From Stenotrophomonas sp. MMGLT7 (GTDB lineage Bacteria; Pseudomonadota; Gammaproteobacteria; Xanthomonadales; Xanthomonadaceae): a stretch of DNA of 64,000 bases. The position numbers and the translations under genes are program-made. Positions 53,820 to 62,386 of the stretch are shown in pieces. The notes beneath the pieces were generated by a model. It ran no database searches. It was not told the origin of the DNA and worked only from the letters and a program-made list of their open reading frames with translations. Positions within the stretch are counted from its first letter, which is position 1. Every line of letters begins with the position of its first letter. The DNA is taken from NCBI RefSeq assembly GCF_021168555.1, contig NZ_JAJOZS010000004.1, positions 62,001-126,000 on the forward strand, written 5' to 3'.

Positions 53820-54313
53820 CATCGATTCCCGTCTTTTTCGGTACGGTATACATGCAAATTTCAGATCGATTCTCTTGAATCGATTTTCCTGAGAAATCGA
53901 TGGCCTGCCCGCAAGCCGGGGATCGGGCCTGCAGTCAGGCGCCGGTGTCGTAGCGCGGCTGATCGTTGTCCGCCGCCTTGCGGGGACCAGGTTCGAGAAC
54001 TCGTGACCGCTGGACACTGTGTCTCCACTTGAAGGCACTGGGTACCCGCCTTCGCACTGCTGCCCGGAAAACAGCGATCGTCGTTCCCGCCCATGGATGT
54101 TGCCGCAAGTGCCCGGACGCCCTTGGAGGAGCAGCCGTGACCGGCCGTTCGGCTGCGATGAAGCGCTTGGCCCGTGAAGCACCGCGCGCAGGTGCGGGCA
54201 GCAGAGTCCGGCACCGACGGCCTTGTCCCCAGGTCTCACCCGCCCCCGGCATCGGCGGCAGCGCCGAGCCCCTCGCCCGCCGGAGCGAAAGGCCCGGCCT
54301 GCGCGTCTCCGGC
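53820..54313. other. Gap between hemP promoter and the aldo/keto reductase gene; palindrome cluster
   Basis: No gene was recognised. AT-rich stretch 53820-53902 contains four ATCGAT sites (53821, 53865, 53879, 53896) forming two overlapping palindromes, ATCGATTC-TCTT-GAATCGAT and ATCGATTT-TCCTGAG-AAATCGAT. The rest (53903-54313) is ordinary high-GC sequence without recognisable features. Confidence 0.5.
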
Positions 54314-55285
54314 TCAGGCCACCGACTGCTCGACCCGCTGCCACGTCTGGTCGTCGTGCCGTGCCAGCACCTGGAGCGCGCCGAGGTTCTGCAGCAGCTG
54401 GGCGACGCAGCTGGCGCCGAGGATCACGCTGGACACGTTGCGGTTGCGCAGGCACCAGGCGATCGCCAGCGGCGCCGGGGCCTCGCCCAGTTCGGCCGCC
54501 AGCGCGGTGAATCGGCGCGCGCGCTCGACGCGGCGGTCCTCGGCGGTGCCGATCACCCCCTCGCGCAGCCAGGCATTGTCGGCCTGCGACAGTCGGCTGC
54601 CGGCCTCGATGCCGTCGTTGTACTTGCCGGTGAGCAGGCCCGAGGCCAGCGGCGACCAGATCGTCGTGCCCAGCCCGGGGTCGGCATACAGCGGCGCGTA
54701 CTCGCGCTCAACCCGGTCGCGATGCAGCAGGTTGTACTGCGGCTGCTCCATCGATGGGCCGTACAGGCCTCCGTCGCGGGCGACCGCCAGCGCCTGGCCG
54801 ATCTGCGCGGCCGACCACTCGGAGGTGCCCCAGTACAGGACCTTGCCCTGGCGCACCAGCGCATCCATCGCCAGCACGGTCTCGGCGACGGGGGTGTCCG
54901 GGTCCGGCCGATGGCAGTAGTACAGGTCCAGGTAGTCCACCCGCAGCCGCTTCAACGCGGCATGGCAGGCGTCGGTGACGTGCTTGCGCGAAAGCCCGCG
55001 CTGGGTCGGCCGCGGCGATTCGACGGCGCCGAAGAACACCTTGCTGGACACGCAATAGCCGTCGCGCGGCAGGCGCAGGTCGGCGATGACGTCGCCCATC
55101 ACCTGCTCGGCTCGCCCCTTGGCGTAGACCTCGGCGTTGTCGAAGAAGTTGACGCCGTGGTCCCAGGCCGCCGCCACCAGGTTGCGCGCCTCGTCGCGGT
55201 CGACCTGGTCGCCGAAGGTGATCCAGGCCCCGAACGACAGCGCCGAGAGCTGCAGGCCGGTGGATCCGAGTCGTCGATACTGCAT
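54314..55285 (-). CDS. Aldo/keto reductase (voltage-gated potassium-channel beta-subunit-like)
   Basis: A 323-residue NADPH-dependent oxidoreductase of the AKR6-type branch. MQYRRLGSTGLQLSALSFGAWITFG, FFDNAEVYAKGRAE (catalytic Asp-Tyr region), DLYYCHRPDPDTP, WGTSEWSAAQI and SQPYNLL-like EQPQYNLLHRD all fit, with the C-terminal PLAIAWCLRNRNVSSVILGA NADPH-binding block. Substrate unknown. Start at ATG 55285; a longer frame extends upstream past the divergent transporter gene. Confidence 0.92.
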   Translation of the reverse strand: MQYRRLGSTGLQLSALSFGAWITFGDQVDRDEARNLVAAAWDHGVNFFDNAEVYAKGRAEQVMGDVIADLRLPRDGYCVSSKVFFGAVESPRPTQRGLSRKHVTDACHAALKRLRVDYLDLYYCHRPDPDTPVAETVLAMDALVRQGKVLYWGTSEWSAAQIGQALAVARDGGLYGPSMEQPQYNLLHRDRVEREYAPLYADPGLGTTIWSPLASGLLTGKYNDGIEAGSRLSQADNAWLREGVIGTAEDRRVERARRFTALAAELGEAPAPLAIAWCLRNRNVSSVILGASCVAQLLQNLGALQVLARHDDQTWQRVEQSVA

Positions 55286-55469
55286 GGTCGCTCCCTGGCT
55301 GGCGGGCGGGCCATGCCCGCGGAGGCGGCATTGTAGCCAGCCCGCGGCCGCCGCCGGCGCGACGCAATTGCTTGAATGCCCTGGGAATCGCCGGCCGCGG
55401 CGGCGATCCTTGTTGCCGGGCGTTGCCCCCTGCTCTAGGCTTCCTTTCTTTGTCCGCAGAGAAATCCCG

Positions 55470-56768
55470 ATGGTCGAAGGTTTGGGGAGAGTCGGCTTCG
55501 GCCTGTTCGGGCTGGCAGTGCTGATCGCAATCACCTGGCTGTTCTCCAACAACCGGCGCGCGGTGGACTGGCGGCTGGTCGGTACCGGCATCGCGCTGCA
55601 GATCGCCTTTGCCGCGCTGGTGCTGCTGGTGCCCGGCGGCCGCGACGTGTTCGACTGGCTCGGCCGGGGCTTCGTCAAGATCCTGAGCTTCGTCAACGAG
55701 GGCTCGGGCTTCATCTTCGGCAGCCTGATGGACACCTCCCGGTTCGGCTTCATCTTCGCCTTCCAGGTGCTGCCGACCATCATCTTCTTCTCGGCACTGA
55801 TGGGCGTGCTGTACCACCTGAACGTGATGCAGGCGGTGGTGCGGGTGATGGCCTGGGCGATCACCAAGGTGATGCGAGTGTCCGGCGCGGAGACCACCAG
55901 CGTCTGCGCCAGCGTGTTCATCGGCCAGACCGAGGCGCCGCTGACGGTGCGCCCGTACATCCCCAAGATGACCCAGTCCGAGCTGCTGACGATGATGATC
56001 GGCGGCATGGCGCACATCGCCGGCGGCGTGCTGGCGGCCTACGTGGGCATGCTCGGCGGCGGCGATCCGGAGCAGCAGGCGTTCTACGCCAAGCACCTGC
56101 TGGCGGCGAGCATCATGGCCGCGCCGGCGACGCTGGTGGTGGCCAAGCTGCTGGTGCCGGAGACCGGCACCCCGCTGACCCGCGGCACGGTCAAGATGGA
56201 AGTGGAGAAGAACACCAGCAACGTCATCGACGCGGCCGCCGCCGGCGCCGGCGACGGCCTGCGGCTGGCGCTGAACATCGGCGCGATGCTGCTGGCGTTC
56301 ATTGCCCTGATCGCGCTGCTCAACGCGCCGCTGACCTGGCTGGGCGACGTCACCGGGATCGCCGCCGCGATCGGCCGGCCGACCGACCTGTCCACCATCT
56401 TCGGCTACGTGCTGGCGCCGGTGGCCTGGGTGATCGGCACGCCGTGGGCCGATGCCACCACGGTGGGCTCGCTGATCGGGCAGAAGGTGGTGATCAACGA
56501 GTTCGTCGCCTACAGCGAGCTGGCCCGGATCGTCAACGGCGAGGTCCCGGGCGCGGTGCTCAGCGACGAGGGCCGGCTGATCGCCACCTACGCGCTGTGC
56601 GGCTTCGCCAACTTCAGCTCCATCGCCATCCAGATCGGCGGCATCGGCGGGCTGGCGCCGGAGCGCCGCCACGACCTGGCCAAGTTCGGCCTGCGCGCGG
56701 TGCTGGGCGGCTCGATCGCCACCTTCATGACCGCCACCATCGCCGGCGTGCTCACCCACTTCGGATAG
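55470..56768 (+). CDS. CNT family nucleoside transporter (NupC type)
   Basis: A 432-residue inner-membrane nucleoside-cation symporter. QVLPTIIFFSALMGVLYHLNVMQ, ESVCASVFIGQTEAPL-like SVCASVFIGQTEAPLTVRPY, GGMAHIAGGVLAAYVGML and GFANFSSIAIQIGGIGGLAPERR are the CNT motifs. The preferred nucleoside is unknown. Start at ATG 55470. The next gene on this strand is a ribokinase-family kinase, 394 bp away, suggesting import and phosphorylation of a nucleoside. Confidence 0.93.
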   Translation: MVEGLGRVGFGLFGLAVLIAITWLFSNNRRAVDWRLVGTGIALQIAFAALVLLVPGGRDVFDWLGRGFVKILSFVNEGSGFIFGSLMDTSRFGFIFAFQVLPTIIFFSALMGVLYHLNVMQAVVRVMAWAITKVMRVSGAETTSVCASVFIGQTEAPLTVRPYIPKMTQSELLTMMIGGMAHIAGGVLAAYVGMLGGGDPEQQAFYAKHLLAASIMAAPATLVVAKLLVPETGTPLTRGTVKMEVEKNTSNVIDAAAAGAGDGLRLALNIGAMLLAFIALIALLNAPLTWLGDVTGIAAAIGRPTDLSTIFGYVLAPVAWVIGTPWADATTVGSLIGQKVVINEFVAYSELARIVNGEVPGAVLSDEGRLIATYALCGFANFSSIAIQIGGIGGLAPERRHDLAKFGLRAVLGGSIATFMTATIAGVLTHFG

Positions 56769-57162
56769 GAGCGTGGGCGACGGGAACGTGCGGGGCGGGG
56801 AACTCGCTGCGAGTCGGTTCTGCGACGATTCGCCGGCCCGCGGCCGCGCTGCAGGCCAGGAAGCGGCGCAAGCGCTGGCCGCATCGGCGGGCTTCGCAGT
56901 CCGGGCGGCCTTCGCCGGCCACGCTCCTGCCAACGTGGGCGATGGAGATGCCCGCGGCGGAGCGCTTGCTTCGCCACGATCGGGCGGGTCGGCGTTCGCG
57001 GCGCGAGGCCCGGTTCGTGACGATTGGCCTGCCGGTAGCTACTCTACGGGTCGAGAAGCGGCGCGGGCATCGACCGCGCGGCGGCCCCGGACAGCTTCCG
57101 GCGCCCGCTTTCCCAGGCCGCCGACGGGCCGCCATCCGCAATACCAAGAGAAGTAGAAGCCT
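56769..57162. other. 394-bp intergenic region, no gene recognised
   Basis: GC-rich with short frames lacking family resemblance on both strands. AGAAGTAGAAGCC just before 57163 is a weak ribosome binding region. No repeat copy or hairpin with a T-run was seen. Confidence 0.45.
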
Positions 57163-58125
57163 ATGAGTTCTGTCGTCGTCCTCGGTTCGTTCAATGTCGA
57201 TCACGTGTGGCGCTGCGAGGCGCTGCCGGTGCCGGGAGCGACCATCGCCGGCCGCTATGCCACCGGTCCCGGCGGCAAGGGCTTCAACCAGGCCATCGCC
57301 GCGGTGCGCGCCGGTGCGCAGACCACGTTCCTGTGCGCGCTGGGCGAGGATGCCGGCGGCGCGATGGCGCTGGAGCTGGCCGCGCAGGACGGGCTGACGC
57401 TGGTGGCCGAGGCCAGCACCGAGCCCACCGGCACCGGCGGCATCTACGTCGATGCCCACGGCCGCAACACCATCGTCATCGGCGCCGGCGCCAACGCCAC
57501 GCTCAGCCCGGCCTTCGTCGAGGCCGAACGTGCACGCATCGCCTCGGCGCGGGTGCTGCTGGCGCAGCTGGAATCGCCGCCGGCCACGGTCGAGGCCGGG
57601 CTTGCGCTGGCGCGCCAGGCCGGCGTGACCACCGTGCTCAATGCCGCCCCGGCCAACGCCCCCACCAGCATCGGCCTGCTCAAGCTGGCCGACGTGCTCA
57701 CCCCCAACGAGACCGAGTTCGCCGCGCTGCTGGCGCGCCACGTCGGCGAGCGGGTGGAACCGGACAACGTCGCCGCGCTGGACGGCAACAGCCTGCACGC
57801 GCTGTGCCGCAAGCTGCTGCCGGGCGGCACCGTGGTGGTGACGCTGGGCTCGGTCGGCGCCTTCATCTCGCACGCCGAGGAACTGCAGCGCGGCGACATC
57901 CAGCCGCACTACCGCATCGCCGCCGAGACGGTGCAGGCGATCGACACCACCGGTGCCGGCGACGCCTTCAACGGCGCCCTGGTCGCCTCGATGGCGCGCG
58001 CGCCGGACCTGCCGTTCGCCACCCACGTGCGCTTCGCCAACCTGTTCGCGGCGCTGTCCACCGAGCGCGTAGGCGCGGCGCTGGCGATGCCGGTGCTGGC
58101 CGAGGTGGAAGTGCGGGTGGGGTGA
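57163..58125 (+). CDS. PfkB/ribokinase family sugar or nucleoside kinase
   Basis: A 320-residue kinase. LGSFNVDHVWRCEALPVPG is the first PfkB signature, TGPGGKGFNQAIA the substrate-binding GGK block, and IDTTGAGDAFNGAL the second signature containing the catalytic Asp. Ribokinases, adenosine/guanosine kinases and pseudouridine kinases share these motifs. Partnership with the nucleoside transporter upstream favours a nucleoside or ribose substrate. Start at ATG 57163. Confidence 0.9.
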   Translation: MSSVVVLGSFNVDHVWRCEALPVPGATIAGRYATGPGGKGFNQAIAAVRAGAQTTFLCALGEDAGGAMALELAAQDGLTLVAEASTEPTGTGGIYVDAHGRNTIVIGAGANATLSPAFVEAERARIASARVLLAQLESPPATVEAGLALARQAGVTTVLNAAPANAPTSIGLLKLADVLTPNETEFAALLARHVGERVEPDNVAALDGNSLHALCRKLLPGGTVVVTLGSVGAFISHAEELQRGDIQPHYRIAAETVQAIDTTGAGDAFNGALVASMARAPDLPFATHVRFANLFAALSTERVGAALAMPVLAEVEVRVG

Positions 58126-58129
58126 GGGC

Positions 58130-58275
58130 CGGGATTGGGGATTCGGGATTGGGGATTCGAAGCAGGTTCGGCGCCCAAGCCCGTGGATGCCGCCTGCAGC
58201 CCGTTCCGCGAGAAGATACGCCGGCAGACCGCCTGACCGCTTTTTCGAATCCCCAATCCCGAATCCCCAATCACG
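58130..58275. repeat. GGGATTGGGGATT inverted-repeat element, kinase-dusB copy
   Basis: GGGATTGGGGATTCGGGATT (58132-58151) is mirrored by AATCCCGAATCCCCAATC (58255-58272). Centre unlike the other copies. It occupies the whole 157-bp gap between the kinase stop and dusB start. Confidence 0.8.
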
Positions 58276-58282
58276 CCCCCCC

Positions 58283-59281
58283 ATGCTCATCGGCCCCTAC
58301 GACATCGCCCCGAACGTGCTCCTGGCCCCGATGGCCGGGGTCACCGACAAGCCGTTCCGGCAGCTGTGCAAGCGCCTGGGCGCGGGGCTGGCGGCCTCGG
58401 AGATGACCATCTCCGACCCGCGCTTCTGGAACACGCGCAAGTCGCTGCACCGCATGGACCATGCCGGCGAGCCGGCGCCGATCAGCGTGCAGATCGCCGG
58501 TACCGAGCCGCGCCAGCTGGCCGAGGCGGCACGCTACAACGTCGACCACGGCGCGCAGATCATCGACATCAACATGGGCTGCCCGGCCAAGAAGGTGTGC
58601 AATGCCTGGGCCGGCTCGGCGCTGATGCGCGACGAGGCGCTGGTGGCGCGGATCCTGGAGGCGGTGGTGGCCGCGGTGGAGGTGCCGGTGACGCTGAAGA
58701 TCCGCACCGGCTGGGACTGCGACCACCGCAACGGCCCGGCCATCGCCCGCATCGCCCAGCAGGCGGGCATCGCCGCGCTGGCGGTGCACGGGCGCACCCG
58801 CGACCAGCACTACACCGGCCTGGCCGAGTACGACACCATCGCCGCGATCAAGGCGGTGCTGTCGATCCCGGTGATCGCCAACGGCGACATCGACTCGCCG
58901 CGCAAGGCCGCCGCGGTGCTGCGCCACACCGGCTGCGACGCGGTGATGGTCGGCCGCGCCGCGCAGGGCAACCCGTGGATCTTCGGCCGGATCGCGCACT
59001 ACCTGGCCACCGGCGAGGAGCTGCCGCCGCCGTCGCTGGAATTCGTGCGCGACACCCTGCTCGGCCACCTGCACGAGCTGCACGCCTTCTACGGGCAGCC
59101 GCAGGGCGTGCGCATCGCCCGCAAGCACCTGGGCTGGTACGCCAAGGACCACCCGGAGAGTGCCGCGTTCCGCGCCGTGGTCAACCGTGCCGAGACGGCG
59201 GAGGCGCAGATCGCGCTGACCGGCGACTACTTCGATGCGCTGATCGCCGGGGTGCCGCCCTCGCTGGCCGACGCGGCCTGA
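58283..59281 (+). CDS. dusB: tRNA-dihydrouridine synthase DusB
   Basis: A 332-residue FMN enzyme reducing uridine to dihydrouridine in tRNA. LLAPMAGVTDKPFRQLCKRLGAG, INMGCPAKKVCNAWAGSALM with the catalytic Cys, VHGRTRDQHYTG and ANGDIDSP are the Dus motifs. The CPAKKV wording matches DusB. In many gammaproteobacteria dusB is followed by fis; here a hairpin repeat and a convergent peptidase gene follow instead. Start at ATG 58283, directly after the repeat element. Confidence 0.95.
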   Translation: MLIGPYDIAPNVLLAPMAGVTDKPFRQLCKRLGAGLAASEMTISDPRFWNTRKSLHRMDHAGEPAPISVQIAGTEPRQLAEAARYNVDHGAQIIDINMGCPAKKVCNAWAGSALMRDEALVARILEAVVAAVEVPVTLKIRTGWDCDHRNGPAIARIAQQAGIAALAVHGRTRDQHYTGLAEYDTIAAIKAVLSIPVIANGDIDSPRKAAAVLRHTGCDAVMVGRAAQGNPWIFGRIAHYLATGEELPPPSLEFVRDTLLGHLHELHAFYGQPQGVRIARKHLGWYAKDHPESAAFRAVVNRAETAEAQIALTGDYFDALIAGVPPSLADAA

Positions 59282-59311
59282 AGTCGGCCGCGGCGGGTGC
59301 CGCGAGCCTGC

Positions 59312-59380
59312 ACGAGGAGCCGAGCTTGCTCGGCTGAAGCGTTCCCGGTACGGCCCCAGCCGAGCAAGCTCGGCCCTACA
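59312..59380. repeat. Inverted repeat, AGCCGAGC family
   Basis: GAGCCGAGCTTGCTCGGCT at about 59315 and AGCCGAGCAAGCTCGGC at about 59358 pair across about 20 nt, and each half is itself palindromic. It lies between convergent dusB and the M16 peptidase gene. Confidence 0.7.
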
Positions 59381-59514
59381 CTTTGGACGTCGTCCTTCGC
59401 CGAGATTCCATATCGGGATCGCGGCGAGGATGCTTCATCGGGATGCGGGACAAACCTTGTCCCGGTCGCCCTCGCCGCCGCCGTGTAGGCGGACGGCGAA
59501 GGCGAAGCCATCCG

Positions 59515-62301
59515 CTAGCGACCGGCGGCCACCGACTTCGCCGCCGCGGCCTTGCGCTCGACGCCGGCGAAGTCGCCGGCCACGAAGGTGCTCACCGCGT
59601 CGGGCTTGATGCGGCGCCGGATCGCGGCGTTGACCTGCTCCAGGGTCAGGTTGCGGATCGCGTTCTCGAAGTCGATCGACCACTGCAGGGTGCGGTCGAA
59701 GTACAGGTCCATGCGCATCATGCCGGCCAGGCCGCGATCGCTGGAACGCGAATCCTCGTACATGGTCAGCAGGCTGGCCTTGGTGTCCTCCAGTTCCTGC
59801 TCGGTGACGCCGTCGCGGACGAAGCGCTGCAGCTCCTCGCGCATCGCCGTCTCCACCTTCGGCATGTTCTCCGGCGCCGAGGTCGCCTGCATGTAGAAGA
59901 CGCTGTTGTCGTCCTGGTTGTCGACGATGACGCCGCTGCCGACGTAGTAGCTCAGCCCTTCCTGGCCGCGGACGCGGGTGCCCAGTCGCGACGACATCGC
60001 GCCGCTGCCGAAGATGCGGCTGGCGACCAGCAGCGCCGGATGGTCCGGATCGGATGCGTTGAGCGGGAAGTTGCCGCGGGTGACCACCACCGCGTTGGCC
60101 TTGTCCGGCGTCTCGAACGTCTGCCGCACGACCTGGTCGGGCTGGAAGAACGGGCGCGACGTGCGCTTGAACGGGTAAGGCGACTTCCAGCCGGTGAACA
60201 GCGTCTGCAGCTCCCGCTCGATCTGCGCAGGGTCGAAGTCGCCGACCACCGCCGCCTCGGCGTCGGCGGTGCCGTAGAACCTGCGGTGGAACGCACGCAC
60301 GTCCTCCAGCTTCACCGCCTTGACCCCGGCCAGGATCTGCTCGCGGCTGCGGAACGCCTCCGGATGCCCCGGCGGCCACGGGTCGAAGTGCTTGCGCATG
60401 GCCTCGTCGGCGACCTGCCCGGGCGAGCGGTCCTCCTTCTCCAGCCCGGCGATCCGCTGCGAACGCAGCAGCTCGAACTCGGCCTCGGGGAACGTGGGGG
60501 TACGCAGCACCTCGGCGGCCAGGCGCAGCGCGGGGATGAAGTTCTCGCGCTTGGCGGTCAGCGTGATCGAGGCGAAGCGGCCGCCGCCGGTCACCGATAT
60601 CCGCGCGCCCAGTTCGTCGAAGCGCTTGGCGATCTGCTCGCGGCTCATGGTCCTGCTGCCGCGCATCAGCATCATGCCGGTGAAGCTGGCGGCATCGTCC
60701 AGTCCCTGGGTGGACGCGTCGTCGCCGAAGTGCGACATGAACACCATCGACACCAGTTCGCCGCGGGTCTGCTTGCGCAGCAGCGCGACCTTGAGGCCGT
60801 CGCCCAGCGTCCGGTACTCGGTGCGCGCCTTGATGCTCTCCAGGCTCGCGTCGAAGCGCTCGCCGGATGCCTCCGGCGGACGGCCGCTGTAGCCTTCGAG
60901 CAGGCTGGCGACGGTGGGGGCCGGGGCGATCTCGACGCTGTCCGGCTTCGGCGTCGGGATGAAGCGCGCCAGCGTGCGGTTGCTCGGTTTCAGGTAGGTC
61001 CGCGCGACGCGGTTGACGTCCTCGGCGCTGACCTGCTCCATGCGGTCGCGGCGCAGGAACCACAGCCGCCAGTCGCCGGCGGCGATGTACTCCGACAGCA
61101 GGTGGCCGACGCCGTTGACGTTGTTGTTGGCGCGCAGGTAGCGGTTGCCTAGGCGCCGCTTGGCATCGGCGACCTCCTCGTCGGTGAACGGATGCCGGTC
61201 CAGGCCCTCGACCAGTTCCAGCAGCGCCTTTTCCACCTGGGCAGGATCGCCGCCCGGCGGTGTCGATGCGTAGAACGTCGCCAGCCCCGGGTCGCGGAAG
61301 GCGTCGGCGCCGTTGTCGATGCTGGGGGACAGCTTGGTCTCTACCAGCGCCTTGTACAGGCGCCCGCTCGGCTCGCTGCCCATGATGCTGTCGAGCACCT
61401 CGAAGGCGGGCGAGTCGGGATGGGTGAAGGCCGGGGCGTGGTAGGCCAGCCCGACCAGAGGCGTCTCGCCGACGCGGCGGATGTTGATCTCGCGCTCGCC
61501 GTCCTGGGCCGGCTCGACGGTGTAGCGCGGCGGCAGCGTCCGCGCCGGGCGCGGGACCGCGCCGAAGCTGTCGTGGACCACCTGCAGCACCCGCTGCGGG
61601 TCGAAGCGGCCGGCCACGATCACGGTCGCGGTATCCGGCTGGTACCAGGTGCGGTAGAACGCCTGCAGCCGCTCGATCGGCACGTTCTCCACGTCCGAGC
61701 GGTTGCCGATCACGTTGTCGCCGTAGGCGTGCCACAGGTAGGCCTGCGCGCGCAGGCGCTGGCTCAGCACCCGGGCGGGGCTGTTCTCGCCGATCTCCAT
61801 CTCGTTGCGGACCACGGTCATCTCGCTGTCCAGGTCCTTCCTGGCGACGAAGGAGTTGACCATGCGGTCGGCCTCGGCGCGCAGCAGCCAGTCCAGCGTC
61901 TGCTCGTTGGCCGGGAACGAGCCGTAGTAGTTGGTGCGGTCCTGGCCGGTGGTGCCGTTGAAGACGATGCCGCGCTTCTTGAACTCCGCGGCGATGTTCG
62001 GGACCGTCGGCGTGCCCTTGAACAGCAGGTGCTCGAGCAGGTGCGCCATGCCGGTCTCGCCGTAGTTCTCGTGCGCGGCGCCGACCGAGTAGGTCACGTT
62101 GACGGTGGTGGTGGGCGTGCCCTGGTCGGGGAACAGCAGCACCCGCAGGCCGTTGTCCAGGCGGTACTCGCTGATGCCTTCCACGCTGGGACCGGCGCTG
62201 ATGCCCGGCGGCAGGACGGCGCCGGGTTGCGCGGCAGCGAGCGCGCCTTGGCTTGCCGGCAAGGCCAGGCAGAGGGCGAGCAGGATGGAACGAGGTCGCA
62301 T
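59515..62301 (-). CDS. M16 family zinc peptidase (pitrilysin type), exported
   Basis: A 928-residue two-half peptidase. Signal peptide about 1-22 (ALA-AA). N-terminal half: HLLEH at 87-91 is the inverted zinc motif HxxEH, with the downstream Glu in EMTVVRNEMEIGEN. The C-terminal half keeps the fold (FMSHFGDDASTQGLDDAASF, DARRSFGSGAMSSRLGTRVR-type) but lacks HxxEH, as expected for a single-active-site M16B-like protein. It is probably periplasmic. The next upstream gene is a TonB receptor; a functional link is not shown. Confidence 0.92.
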   Translation of the reverse strand: MRPRSILLALCLALPASQGALAAAQPGAVLPPGISAGPSVEGISEYRLDNGLRVLLFPDQGTPTTTVNVTYSVGAAHENYGETGMAHLLEHLLFKGTPTVPNIAAEFKKRGIVFNGTTGQDRTNYYGSFPANEQTLDWLLRAEADRMVNSFVARKDLDSEMTVVRNEMEIGENSPARVLSQRLRAQAYLWHAYGDNVIGNRSDVENVPIERLQAFYRTWYQPDTATVIVAGRFDPQRVLQVVHDSFGAVPRPARTLPPRYTVEPAQDGEREINIRRVGETPLVGLAYHAPAFTHPDSPAFEVLDSIMGSEPSGRLYKALVETKLSPSIDNGADAFRDPGLATFYASTPPGGDPAQVEKALLELVEGLDRHPFTDEEVADAKRRLGNRYLRANNNVNGVGHLLSEYIAAGDWRLWFLRRDRMEQVSAEDVNRVARTYLKPSNRTLARFIPTPKPDSVEIAPAPTVASLLEGYSGRPPEASGERFDASLESIKARTEYRTLGDGLKVALLRKQTRGELVSMVFMSHFGDDASTQGLDDAASFTGMMLMRGSRTMSREQIAKRFDELGARISVTGGGRFASITLTAKRENFIPALRLAAEVLRTPTFPEAEFELLRSQRIAGLEKEDRSPGQVADEAMRKHFDPWPPGHPEAFRSREQILAGVKAVKLEDVRAFHRRFYGTADAEAAVVGDFDPAQIERELQTLFTGWKSPYPFKRTSRPFFQPDQVVRQTFETPDKANAVVVTRGNFPLNASDPDHPALLVASRIFGSGAMSSRLGTRVRGQEGLSYYVGSGVIVDNQDDNSVFYMQATSAPENMPKVETAMREELQRFVRDGVTEQELEDTKASLLTMYEDSRSSDRGLAGMMRMDLYFDRTLQWSIDFENAIRNLTLEQVNAAIRRRIKPDAVSTFVAGDFAGVERKAAAAKSVAAGR

Positions 62302-62386
62302 TGTCTACTCCGTAACGGGGAGGGATGCCGCGGCGGCCAGGCCCGGACCGGCAATGGCGATCCGGGCGCAGCCGCCAGGCGGGGAA

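Noticed and set aside
53989-54003. A T-loop-like GGTTCGAGAACTC suggesting a tRNA
   Set aside because: No matching acceptor, D or anticodon stems could be fitted around it.
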